Of a stretch of DNA of 64,000 bases, positions 26,211 through 34,460 are shown piece by piece. The notes under the pieces are model-generated. The model was given only the letters and a program-made list of their open reading frames with translations. It searched no databases and was not told the DNA's origin. Position 1 is the first letter of the stretch, and every line of letters begins with the position of its first letter. Position numbers and translations under genes: made by a program. Source of the DNA: Marivita geojedonensis (GTDB taxonomy: Bacteria > Pseudomonadota > Alphaproteobacteria > Rhodobacterales > Rhodobacteraceae); NCBI RefSeq assembly GCF_002115805.1, contig NZ_JFKC01000002.1, positions 186,001 to 250,000 on the forward strand. Direction: 5' to 3'.

Positions 26211-27833
26211 TCAGTTCGCGACCTGCTCTCGGAGGATGGACGCCGTGAGCGAGATCAGAAGGTAGATTCCCGAGAAAACGAGGAAGGTCAGGAGCGTGTT
26301 CTCGAAGGCGCGCGGATAGCTCGGGTCCTGTGCGGCCACCGGGTAGACCGACGTGGTCAGGTAGCGTGCCTGGCTGTCGGCATCGCGCCGGGCCTGATCG
26401 AGCCGTTCGAGCGCGGCGGAAAGCATCATGTCCCGAGTGGCGAGGTCAGCCTCGGCCAATTGGATCTGCACGGCGGTTTCAGCCAGCGAGCCTGCGCCTT
26501 CGCTTTCGGCGGTCATCTCGGCGTTGATTTCGGCTTTCAGCGACTCGAGGCGGCGGATGTCGGCCTCGACCCCTTCGACACGGCTGCGGTTGGGGCGGGC
26601 GTTGTCCATCAGAGCCTGAAGCTGAAGGTTCTTTTCCTGGAGCTGCGTTTCGACGGATTCGATCCGGGCCTGCAGCGATCCGATGCGCGCGCGCGGATCG
26701 AGCACCGCGCTTTCCTGTTGCAGGCGCACAAGCTTTTCCTGTGCGACGCGGCGCGCCTGTTCCGCCTCTTCAAGGCCGAGCTGAGCGTCCTTGACCGCGT
26801 TTTCACGCTTGCGGGCGGACAGATTGTCGACACGTTCTTCTGCATAACCGATGAGCGCAGTGGAGAAATTCGCAGCAACCTGTGGATTGGCGGCAGCCAC
26901 CTCCATGCGGATCACGCCTTCGGTCGGGTCGTATCCGATCTGAATGTATTTCTTGTAGAGCTTGTACATGTCCTCGGCCGTTGCGTCGGCATCCAGACGG
27001 CGCAGCGGATCAAGGTCGGGCTGCGAGAAATGCGCCTTGAAGCCTTCATCCTCGTCAAGGCGCAGCATGGCGTCCTTTGAGGTCAGGTAGCTTTGCACAG
27101 CGATGGCGTCCTGATTGGTGGCGAACTGTGTGCCCGAGAACAGGCCGCCGATGCCGCCTCCGCCGGTTTCGGCCTTGAGGATCAGGAATTCGGATTTCGA
27201 CGCATACATCGGTGTCGCAACCGAGAAGAAGTACCAGCCGGCAACAATGGTCGGCAGGAGTACGAAAGCGGCAAGACGGCCGAAGAGCATCCGCATCCGG
27301 CGGCGCCGGCGGCGTGCCATGTCTTTCTGGATCGCCATGATTTCCTGTGCGCGGCGTTCAGCCGGGCTGCGGGTGTCCGTGGCCGGGAGATTTCGGTCGT
27401 TCCGGCTGGTCGTCTGTGGAAGCTGCGGCTGTTCCGCAAGCGGCTTGTCCGCGTCGGCCGTTTTCTGTCTGGGTTGCGCGGCTGCCGCGGCAGGGACCAT
27501 CAGGTCGAGCGCATTTTCACGCTGGAACGGGTCGATACCCTTGAGGCGCAGCAGGTAGACCGCTTCGAAGTCAGTTGACGGGTCCAGCCCGTTTTTCTGG
27601 GCAATCCGGCGGGCCATGCGCAGCTGACGCCCGGTCAAACCTTCGGCGCGTATAGCCGCCAGCGCCTTTTCCACGCCGCCGTCGGACGGGCGCGCGACGC
27701 GCGGCTGCGCAGCGGCCTGCGTGGCCTGCGCGGAGGAATGTGCCGCCGGACCGGCAGCCGCCATCTGACCACCACCGGGAGGTGGTGCGCTGCGGCGGAT
27801 GCGGAATCGTTTAGCCTTGGGTTTCGTAGTCAT
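26211..27833 (-). CDS. Capsule polysaccharide export inner-membrane protein (KpsE/Wzz-like)
   Basis: 540 residues from MTTKPKAKRFRIRR; its start overlaps the end of the KpsT-like gene by 23 bases. Layout: Pro/Ala-rich, basic cytoplasmic N-terminus (~1-180), a first membrane helix (FGRLAAFVLLPTIVAGWYFF, ~190-210), a large periplasmic region with long coiled coils (~340-500), and a final helix (LLTFLVFSGIYLLISLTASI). This is the polysaccharide co-polymerase/export layout that bridges an ABC exporter to the outer membrane. The long N-terminal extension is unusual for enteric KpsE (~380 residues). Confidence 0.85.
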   Translation of the reverse strand: MTTKPKAKRFRIRRSAPPPGGGQMAAAGPAAHSSAQATQAAAQPRVARPSDGGVEKALAAIRAEGLTGRQLRMARRIAQKNGLDPSTDFEAVYLLRLKGIDPFQRENALDLMVPAAAAAQPRQKTADADKPLAEQPQLPQTTSRNDRNLPATDTRSPAERRAQEIMAIQKDMARRRRRRMRMLFGRLAAFVLLPTIVAGWYFFSVATPMYASKSEFLILKAETGGGGIGGLFSGTQFATNQDAIAVQSYLTSKDAMLRLDEDEGFKAHFSQPDLDPLRRLDADATAEDMYKLYKKYIQIGYDPTEGVIRMEVAAANPQVAANFSTALIGYAEERVDNLSARKRENAVKDAQLGLEEAEQARRVAQEKLVRLQQESAVLDPRARIGSLQARIESVETQLQEKNLQLQALMDNARPNRSRVEGVEADIRRLESLKAEINAEMTAESEGAGSLAETAVQIQLAEADLATRDMMLSAALERLDQARRDADSQARYLTTSVYPVAAQDPSYPRAFENTLLTFLVFSGIYLLISLTASILREQVAN

Positions 27834-28470
27834 AGAGCCGTTTCGCTTCTTCCAAGGTGTCGAACATGTGCAACTGACCATCCATCAGCACTGCAGCCTT
27901 GCTGGCAAAGCGCGCCAGTGTTTCCGGCTGGTGAGAGACGATGATCATGGTTGTCGTGCGCAGCCGTTCAGCAAGGATATCCCCCGCCTTCCGGTTGAAT
28001 TCGACATCGGTGTAAGTCGGCATCCCCTCGTCCACGAGGTAGATGTCGAAGTCGAGCGCCAGCATGAGCGCAAAGGTGAACCGGGCACGCATGCCCGAGG
28101 AATAGGTGCCGAGCGGCTGGTCGAAATATTCGCCCAGATCGCAGAGCCAGCGGCAGTAGGCTTCGACATAATCGGGGTCGAGGCCGTAGAGCCGCGCAAT
28201 GAAGCGCGAGTTTTCCATCGCGCTGTGTTTGGGTACGACGCCGCCCATGAAGCCCAGTGGAAAGGACACGCGGCTGGTCTTGCGGATTTCGCCCTCATCG
28301 GGCTTTTCGAGCCCCGCCATCATCTTGATCAGCGTGGTTTTGCCGGTGCCGTTGGGTGCCAGAATGCCGAGCGACTGACCCAGTTCGACCCGGAACGACG
28401 CCCGGTCCAGGATCACCTTGCGGTGTGACCCGGTCCAGAACGATTTGCTGACGTTGTCGAATTCCAGCAT
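27811..28470 (-). CDS. Capsule polysaccharide ABC exporter ATP-binding protein (KpsT-like)
   Basis: 219 residues. Walker A ILAPNGTGKTTLIKMM (about 36-51), signature LGTYSSGMRARFTFALML (about 119-136) and Walker B DFDIYLVDEGMPT (about 139-151), with the D-E-x-x-x-x pattern typical of KpsT/Wzt exporters. Powers export of capsular polysaccharide. The cognate permease (KpsM) is not next to it, which is unusual; the upstream neighbour is a sulfotransferase gene. Overlaps the KpsE-like gene. Confidence 0.9.
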   Translation of the reverse strand: MLEFDNVSKSFWTGSHRKVILDRASFRVELGQSLGILAPNGTGKTTLIKMMAGLEKPDEGEIRKTSRVSFPLGFMGGVVPKHSAMENSRFIARLYGLDPDYVEAYCRWLCDLGEYFDQPLGTYSSGMRARFTFALMLALDFDIYLVDEGMPTYTDVEFNRKAGDILAERLRTTTMIIVSHQPETLARFASKAAVLMDGQLHMFDTLEEAKRLYDYETQG

Positions 28471-28602
28471 CGAAACCCCGTTTCATATCCGTACAGGGAT
28501 TGCACGGTATGGTTTCCGAAGGGTTTAGATTTCGACTTTGACTGGATTGTGGCCAATCCTTAGCAAATTCCGGGTATTGTTTTCGGATGACCGTTGCGCG
28601 GT

Positions 28603-29622
28603 TCAGTCCGCGCTGCGGGATGCACCGGCGCGCTCGACCAGGTGATAGAGTGTCAGGTCAGTGGCGTAATACTCTTCCAGCCGCGCGCGCAGCCCGTCGG
28701 GCAGGAAGCTTTCGAGGCTGAGTTTCTTGGGCGTGGGAAGGTCGGCGGGCCGGGCATCGGGCGCATATCTGTTGTAGATCTGATCACCATCGACATCCCG
28801 GGACACGTTCATGCGGGGCAGGTCGATTGTCCGACCGATATGCGTGCTCAGATCCTGTGCGAGGCGCTCGAGCTGTTTGACATCATAGACATGTGTAAAG
28901 GGAATGTGGCCGAGATATTGGGATTGTGGACGCCAATGGCCATTCAGGCGTTCGGGCTCCTCGGATAAAATGTATTCCGCAAACTCGCGAAAGGTGAGAC
29001 CACGGTCATAGTCCTCGGGTGTGATGTCTTCTTTGCCGAGAATGGCCTGATAGACCGGTCCGATCGTGGGAATCTGCCCTGGCTCCCGGCGGTTCAGAAC
29101 GAATTTTTCGACATAGACACTTATCAGACGGTCCAGCGGCTCGCGGATGACGAGAAACCGCATCCATGTCGGATCGGACAGCGCGGCGCGAATGACATGG
29201 TCCTCGCGGTCTTCGAATTGCAGGCCGGTACTTTCGGAATCCAGCTTGTGGTGGATGTCTTCGCCCTTTTTCAGCTCCAGCCCACCCAATGACGCGACAA
29301 GTCTTTTGAGTGACGAGCAGGCATTCTTGGCGATGGGAAGATACATCAGGCGGAGGTCGTCCACCATCATGGCCTGACAGGTCGGCGGGCGTTTCAGCGG
29401 AGAAGGGATAAAGCTGTAATCGAAGGGATGCGCCTGAAAAGGGCCATCCTGAGCCGGCTCGGTCTGGGGAGAGGCTCCGAACCGGTCCCGCAGTTTTTCA
29501 AGCAGCTTGGCTGGCACGTCCGATATCCTTTCAGAAAGACCGGTGCGTGCCCGGTCAGGCGGCTTTACCTGACCCACAGCCAATTGCGAGGTCAAGTTTG
29601 AAGTGCGTTCGGTAGGTGCCAT
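28603..29622 (-). CDS. Sulfotransferase family 2 protein
   Basis: 339 residues from MAPTERTSNLTSQ (an upstream frame extension of 24 codons is possible). The PAPS 5'-phosphosulfate loop is seen in LPIAKNACSSLKRLV (about 94-108) and the 3'-phosphate block in MRFLVIREPLDRLISVYVEK (about 152-171). Such enzymes sulfate sugars, including capsule and exopolysaccharide. Placement just upstream of KpsT/KpsE genes suggests a sulfated surface polysaccharide, which is inference. Confidence 0.8.
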   Translation of the reverse strand: MAPTERTSNLTSQLAVGQVKPPDRARTGLSERISDVPAKLLEKLRDRFGASPQTEPAQDGPFQAHPFDYSFIPSPLKRPPTCQAMMVDDLRLMYLPIAKNACSSLKRLVASLGGLELKKGEDIHHKLDSESTGLQFEDREDHVIRAALSDPTWMRFLVIREPLDRLISVYVEKFVLNRREPGQIPTIGPVYQAILGKEDITPEDYDRGLTFREFAEYILSEEPERLNGHWRPQSQYLGHIPFTHVYDVKQLERLAQDLSTHIGRTIDLPRMNVSRDVDGDQIYNRYAPDARPADLPTPKKLSLESFLPDGLRARLEEYYATDLTLYHLVERAGASRSAD

Positions 29623-30041
29623 GAAGCAATCCGGGTTCGGGGCGGTGTTGCCGGGCATCGGTTTTGGCCGGCGATGCCCGAAACTCGAGTCCAAAGCGCT
29701 TTGGGTGGAGGATGAATTTTCGGTGATGCTGGTTTTGAATGATAAAGCGTCGCGAATCGTCCACGGCTTGGAATGGAACTCTGGCTAGATCGCCTTTGGC
29801 ACCGCCACGTTCTTGGGGATTCCAGCCAAAGTGACGCCTCTTCCGCTTTTCGATTTATCCGCTCTTGGGCGTCAGGCGGTCATTTTTCCCGCCATTACTA
29901 GTCAAAACTGCCCAAAAGTCCTGCAAAGGTCGTATTGCGCGCAAAACATGGGCAATCGTGTTGCAATGTGGAACGCAACGCGATTTATTCGAATACAGAC
30001 ACGCGGAAACAAATCTGCGGAGAAAAACAGGGAGTTCGCTT
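29623..30041. other. 419-base divergent intergenic region, no gene recognised
   Basis: Lies between divergent sulfotransferase and potA-like genes. It holds an inverted repeat CGGGCATCG...CGATGCCCG (about 29656-29681) and the palindrome TTGCGCGCAA (29935-29944), with AT-rich stretches that could be promoters. A 61-codon plus-strand frame here (29603-29788) overlaps the sulfotransferase start and shows no family features. I see no RNA gene. Confidence 0.5.
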
Positions 30042-31151
30042 TTGCCCGACACGTCACGCAATGACGCGTTCGTCGAATTTGAACGAGTGCAAAAGAGCTA
30101 CGACGGCGTTCAGCTTGTCGTAAAAGACCTTAACCTGACCATGCCGAAGGGCGAGTTTCTGACGATGCTCGGACCGTCGGGGTCCGGGAAGACCACCTGC
30201 CTTATGATGTTGGCCGGGTTCGAGACGGCGACCCATGGCGATATCCGTCTGGATGGCAAGCCGATCAACAATATCCCGCCGCACAAGCGGGGGATCGGTA
30301 TGGTGTTCCAGAACTATGCGCTGTTCCCGCATATGACCATTGCGGAGAATCTGAGCTTCCCGCTGGAAGTGCGCAACATGGGCAAGTCCGATCGCGAAGC
30401 CAAAGTGAAGCGCGCTCTGGACATGGTCGAGATGGGGGCCTTTGGTGGCCGTCGTCCGGCGCAGCTTTCGGGCGGTCAGCAGCAGCGGATCGCGCTGGCG
30501 CGTGCGCTGGTGTTCGAACCCGAGCTGGTTCTGATGGACGAACCGCTGGGCGCGCTGGACAAGCAGCTGCGCGAGAAGATGCAGTTCGAGATCACGCACC
30601 TGGCGCACCGTCTTGGCATCACCGTTGTTTACGTGACGCACGACCAGACGGAAGCGCTGACCATGTCGGATCGCGTTGCTGTGTTCGACGATGGACGTAT
30701 TCAGCAGCTGGCCCCGCCGGATGAGCTTTATGAAAAGCCGCTGAACAGCTTCGTGGCGCAGTTCATCGGTGAGAATAACACGCTCGAAGGCACGATCCGT
30801 GAGATCAAGGGCGAGCGCTGTGTTGTGCAGCTTGATGATGGCGAGTTGATCGACGCCAAGCCGGTCAATGTGAGCCAGGTTGGCGAACGCACGCGCGTGT
30901 CGATCCGGCCCGAGCGGGTCGAGATCAACAAAGACCGGCTTCAGGAAGGTGCGCACACGCTCAAGGCGGAAGTGCTTGAGTTCATTTACATGGGTGACAT
31001 CTTCCGTACCCGCCTGAAGGTGGCCGGGAACGATGAATTCGTGATCAAGACGCGGAACGCGCCGGATCAGGTGCGCCTTGAACCAGGGACGCAAATCGAC
31101 ATCGGGTGGCTGCCCGAAGATTGCCGTGCCCTGGATGCGCCCAGCAGATGA
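30042..31151 (+). CDS. Polyamine-type ABC transporter ATP-binding protein (PotA-like)
   Basis: 369 residues from a TTG start (MPDTSRNDAFVEFERVQKSY), chosen because GGGAG stands 7 bases before it and no ATG in frame fits; longer versions begin in AT-rich non-coding DNA. Walker A GPSGSGKTT (about 45-53), signature LSGGQQQRIALARAL (about 143-157), Walker B VLMDEPLGALD (about 163-173) and a C-terminal TOBE domain (~285-365). Energises import of spermidine/putrescine or a similar compound with the solute-binding protein and two permeases that follow. Confidence 0.92.
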   Translation: MPDTSRNDAFVEFERVQKSYDGVQLVVKDLNLTMPKGEFLTMLGPSGSGKTTCLMMLAGFETATHGDIRLDGKPINNIPPHKRGIGMVFQNYALFPHMTIAENLSFPLEVRNMGKSDREAKVKRALDMVEMGAFGGRRPAQLSGGQQQRIALARALVFEPELVLMDEPLGALDKQLREKMQFEITHLAHRLGITVVYVTHDQTEALTMSDRVAVFDDGRIQQLAPPDELYEKPLNSFVAQFIGENNTLEGTIREIKGERCVVQLDDGELIDAKPVNVSQVGERTRVSIRPERVEINKDRLQEGAHTLKAEVLEFIYMGDIFRTRLKVAGNDEFVIKTRNAPDQVRLEPGTQIDIGWLPEDCRALDAPSR

Positions 31152-31257
31152 GAATTGTCGCGGGGGCATTGCCGTCCCCGTGTCATTACAGGCGTTGTTG
31201 GGTCGGCCCGACTGCCAGCGCCATGTGTCATAAGCGGGTCGAAACGGGAGAATATTA

Positions 31258-32376
31258 ATGAAACTGTCTAAAACACTTTTGGCGACCAGCGCACTCACCG
31301 TTGCCGCCGCAGGTGCATATGCAGCCGGTCACGGCATGGCAGACAGCATGACTCTGGTCAGCTGGGGCGGTGCCTACCAGTCGTCGCAGCAGAAAGCCTA
31401 TGTCGAGCCTTACATCGCCATGAATGACGGCGTGTCGGCGACCTGGGACGAAAGCTCGGCGGAAGCGGTGGCAAAGCTGCGCGCGATGAACGAAGCCGGC
31501 AACATCACCTGGGACCTCGTGGACGTGGTTGCTGCCGACGCAATCCGTCTCTGCGACGAAGGTCTGGCGTTGGAAGTCGATCATGACGAACTGCTGGCTG
31601 CGGCGCCCGATGGCACCGATGCAAGCGATGACTTCGGCGATCTGATCGTCTCTGATTGCTTCATCCCGCAGATCGTTTACTCGACCACTTTCGGCTACCG
31701 CACCGACATGGTTCCGGAAGGCGTTGAGCCGCCGTCCGACATCTGCTCGGTGTTCGATCTGGAAACCTATCCGGGCAAGCGCGCGCTGGAAAAGCGTCCG
31801 ATCAACAACATGGAATGGGCGCTGCTGTGTGACGGCGTCGCCAAGGAAGACGTCTACGACGTGCTGGAAACCGACGAAGGTCAGGACCAGGCTCTGGCGA
31901 AGCTCGACACCATCAAGGACGAAGTGATCTGGTGGTCTGCCGGTGCGGACACGCCGCAGCTTCTGGCGGATGGCGAAATCTTCATGGGCTCGACCTATAA
32001 CGGTCGTCTGTTCAGCGTGATCGAAGAGCAGGACCAGCCGGTCGGTATGATGTGGGACGCACAGGTGTTCGACCTTGACGGCTGGATCATCCCGGCAGGT
32101 CTGCCGGAAGATCGTCTGGCGCGCGTGAAGGACTTCGTCCGCTTCGCAACCGACACCCAGCGTCTGGCGGATCAGGCCAAGTACATCTCGTACGGCCCGG
32201 CACGCGCATCTTCGGCTCCGCTGGTGTCGACGCATGCTGACCTCGGCATCGAGATGGCACCGCATATGCCGACCGATCCGAACAACGCAGCCAACACGTT
32301 CCTCTACAACTACGAGTTCTGGGCTGACTATCGCGACGATATCGACGCGAAGTTCCAGGCTTGGCTGGCACAATAA
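31258..32376 (+). CDS. ABC transporter extracellular solute-binding protein (PotD-like)
   Basis: 372 residues with signal peptide (cleavage near AGAYA-AG, ~22). The body begins with LVSWGGAYQSSQQKAYVEPY, typical of cluster D spermidine/putrescine-type binding proteins, and contains TTFGYRTD, WWSAGADTPQLLADGE and NGRLF. Several acidic and aromatic residues near 160-260 fit polyamine binding, but ligands such as opines or amino acids are also taken by this group. Followed by strong hairpins that may protect its 3' end. Confidence 0.9.
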   Translation: MKLSKTLLATSALTVAAAGAYAAGHGMADSMTLVSWGGAYQSSQQKAYVEPYIAMNDGVSATWDESSAEAVAKLRAMNEAGNITWDLVDVVAADAIRLCDEGLALEVDHDELLAAAPDGTDASDDFGDLIVSDCFIPQIVYSTTFGYRTDMVPEGVEPPSDICSVFDLETYPGKRALEKRPINNMEWALLCDGVAKEDVYDVLETDEGQDQALAKLDTIKDEVIWWSAGADTPQLLADGEIFMGSTYNGRLFSVIEEQDQPVGMMWDAQVFDLDGWIIPAGLPEDRLARVKDFVRFATDTQRLADQAKYISYGPARASSAPLVSTHADLGIEMAPHMPTDPNNAANTFLYNYEFWADYRDDIDAKFQAWLAQ

Positions 32377-32393
32377 GCCCGAAACGGGTGCAG

Positions 32394-32449
32394 GGTGGGC
32401 CTTTTCGGCCCACCTGACCAACAACAGGATGGGCAGGACTGCCCATCCT
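32394..32449 (+). repeat. Twin hairpins inside the transporter operon
   Basis: GGTGGGCC-ttttc-GGCCCACC (32394-32414) is followed by AGGATGGGCAG-ga-CTGCCCATCCT (32426-32449). They lie between the binding-protein stop and the DUF1330 start, without a T run. Position suits mRNA stabilisation or partial termination that keeps binding protein in excess of permeases. Confidence 0.65.
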
Positions 32450-32468
32450 ACCGCGGAGGACAGTACCC

Positions 32469-32756
32469 ATGCCCAAGGGCTATATCATCGGCCATATCAC
32501 GGTGAACGATCCGGAAGCCTACAAGGAATACATCGAGCGCGACACGCCGATCCTTGAAAGCTATGGCGCACGGTTCATCGTTCGGGGCGGACAGTCCGAA
32601 ACGATGGAAGGCGAAACCCAGAATCGCCATGTCGTGATCGAATTCGACGATTACGAAACTGCAAAGCGCGCGTATCACGACCCTGCCTATCAAGAGGTCG
32701 CAGACATCCGCCGGCGTACTGCAACAAGCACAATCATTCTAGTCGAGGGCACCTGA
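32469..32756 (+). CDS. DUF1330 domain protein
   Basis: 95 residues, MPKGYIIGHITVNDPEAYKEYI with GARFIVRGGQSETMEGETQNRHVVIEFDDYETAKRAY split over the middle, the dimeric alpha/beta ferredoxin-like DUF1330 family. Cytoplasmic, function unknown. A GCGGAGGA-type ribosome site precedes it. It sits between the binding protein and the permease genes of one operon, with its stop three bases before the next ATG, so a link to the imported compound is suggested. Confidence 0.9.
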   Translation: MPKGYIIGHITVNDPEAYKEYIERDTPILESYGARFIVRGGQSETMEGETQNRHVVIEFDDYETAKRAYHDPAYQEVADIRRRTATSTIILVEGT

Positions 32757-32759
32757 GTC

Positions 32760-34457
32760 ATGACGGACGCCGCAACCGAACCCGACAAGATCGCAGGTCC
32801 GACCCCGGACAACGCCGTGCGCGCTGCCGATAAGGCTGACAGCGGACCCGTGCTGGCCGCTGACGGAACGCCGCTCAAGCGATCTCTGAGCCGGGCGCTG
32901 CGTGCGCAGAAGATGCGGGCGCTGATGCTCATCGCGCCGCTTCTGATCTTTGTTCTGGTGACCTTCATCGCACCGATCGCGGACATGCTGTTCCGGTCCG
33001 TGGAAAACCAGATCGTGCGGGATACGCTCCCGCGGACGGTCGAGGCGCTGGTGGATTATGATGCTGCTTCGGCCGAGTTGCCTCGGGACGAGGTGTTCGA
33101 AGCCGCCTATTACGATGTGTTCTACGCCGCCGAACGGAAGCTGCACACGCGTTTGGGTACCCGGTTGAACTATGAACAGACCGGGGCGTCTTCGCTGTTC
33201 CGCAAGTCGGGTCGCGGGCTGGACGATATCGGTGAGGTCTATCAGGACCAATTCGAAGATCTGGACGAGAACTGGGATGAGGCGCGGCCCTGGGCCGAGC
33301 TGATGGGAGATCCGGACTGGATCGCGGCGCAGGACGCGTGGGATGGCAATGGCACCATGCCGGCGTTCGAGCTTCGGTCCGGCATTTCCGAGATTCTGCC
33401 GCGCACGTCCGAGTCCTACAGCATCTTCGCCCGCTTCATGCAGACCGAAGAAGGCGACAGCCCGCTTGAGGAAGAGCCGTGGACTGTTGTTCACACCGCA
33501 CTTTACCAAGACCTCGCAGAGGGCGACGTCGCCGGCTATACCGGCCCGCGCGCCGACATGCTGCAGGCGGCGGATGCGCTGGTCGCGAGCCCGGATTTCG
33601 AGACAATCTCTTTCCGCGACGGGTTCGAAGAGATTGACGAGGACTGGGTTCAGCCGGAGATCTGGCAGACGATCAAGACCTACAGCCCGGCCTATACCTC
33701 GGGGTACTTCCTGAATTCCATCGACATGCAGAAGACACCGGAAGGCCCGGCACTGCGGGACGAGGATGAGCGCATCTACGGCCTGCTGTTCCAGCGCACG
33801 ATGTTCATGAGCCTTGTCATCACGTTCAGCTGTATCCTGCTTGGCTATCCGGTGGCATACCTGCTGTCGAACCTGCCGATGCGCACGGCGAACCTGCTGA
33901 TGATCCTCGTGCTGCTGCCGTTCTGGACGTCGCTGCTGGTGCGGACCTCTGCCTGGAAGGTGATGCTGCAACAGCAGGGCGTCATCAATGACGTGCTGGT
34001 CTGGCTGGGCATGGTCGCGGATGACGGGCGACTTGTGATGATCAACAACCAGTTCGGCACCATTGTGGCGATGACCCATATCCTACTGCCGTTCATGATC
34101 CTGCCGATGTATTCGGTGATGTCGACAATCCCGCCGTCCTATGTCCGTGCGGCCAAGTCTCTGGGCGCGACCAACTGGACGACGTTCTGGCGGGTCTACT
34201 TCCCGCAATCGGTGCCGGGTATCGGCGCGGGGTCGATCCTCGTGTTCATCCTGTCCATCGGTTACTACATCACGCCGGAAATCGTGGGGGGGACCTCGGG
34301 TATCTTCATCTCGAACCGGATCGCCTATCACATCTCGAGCTCGCTCAACTGGGGTCTCGCGGCCGCATTGGGGACGATCCTGCTGGTGGTGGTCCTGTTG
34401 CTCTACTGGGCCTACGACCGGATCGTCGGCATCGACAACGTGAAACTGGGGGGCTGA
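32760..34457 (+). CDS. Polyamine-type ABC transporter permease with large periplasmic insert (PotB-like)
   Basis: 565 residues, about twice the ~280 of E. coli PotB. The first helix is at ~55-78, but the next only at ~346-372; between them lie some 265 polar, acidic, Trp-containing residues expected in the periplasm. The rest is standard: helices at ~376-398, 430-455, 485-510 and 530-550, with the EAA loop YVRAAKSLGATNWTTFWRVYFP region at about 461-482 that docks on the ATPase. An N-terminal tail of ~50 residues is cytoplasmic. Confidence 0.9.
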   Translation: MTDAATEPDKIAGPTPDNAVRAADKADSGPVLAADGTPLKRSLSRALRAQKMRALMLIAPLLIFVLVTFIAPIADMLFRSVENQIVRDTLPRTVEALVDYDAASAELPRDEVFEAAYYDVFYAAERKLHTRLGTRLNYEQTGASSLFRKSGRGLDDIGEVYQDQFEDLDENWDEARPWAELMGDPDWIAAQDAWDGNGTMPAFELRSGISEILPRTSESYSIFARFMQTEEGDSPLEEEPWTVVHTALYQDLAEGDVAGYTGPRADMLQAADALVASPDFETISFRDGFEEIDEDWVQPEIWQTIKTYSPAYTSGYFLNSIDMQKTPEGPALRDEDERIYGLLFQRTMFMSLVITFSCILLGYPVAYLLSNLPMRTANLLMILVLLPFWTSLLVRTSAWKVMLQQQGVINDVLVWLGMVADDGRLVMINNQFGTIVAMTHILLPFMILPMYSVMSTIPPSYVRAAKSLGATNWTTFWRVYFPQSVPGIGAGSILVFILSIGYYITPEIVGGTSGIFISNRIAYHISSSLNWGLAAALGTILLVVVLLLYWAYDRIVGIDNVKLGG

Positions 34458-34460
34458 GCC

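Noticed and set aside
29790-29830. Possible sigma-54 promoter (TTGGCACC...) before potA
   Set aside because: The GG and GC elements are not at the required spacing.
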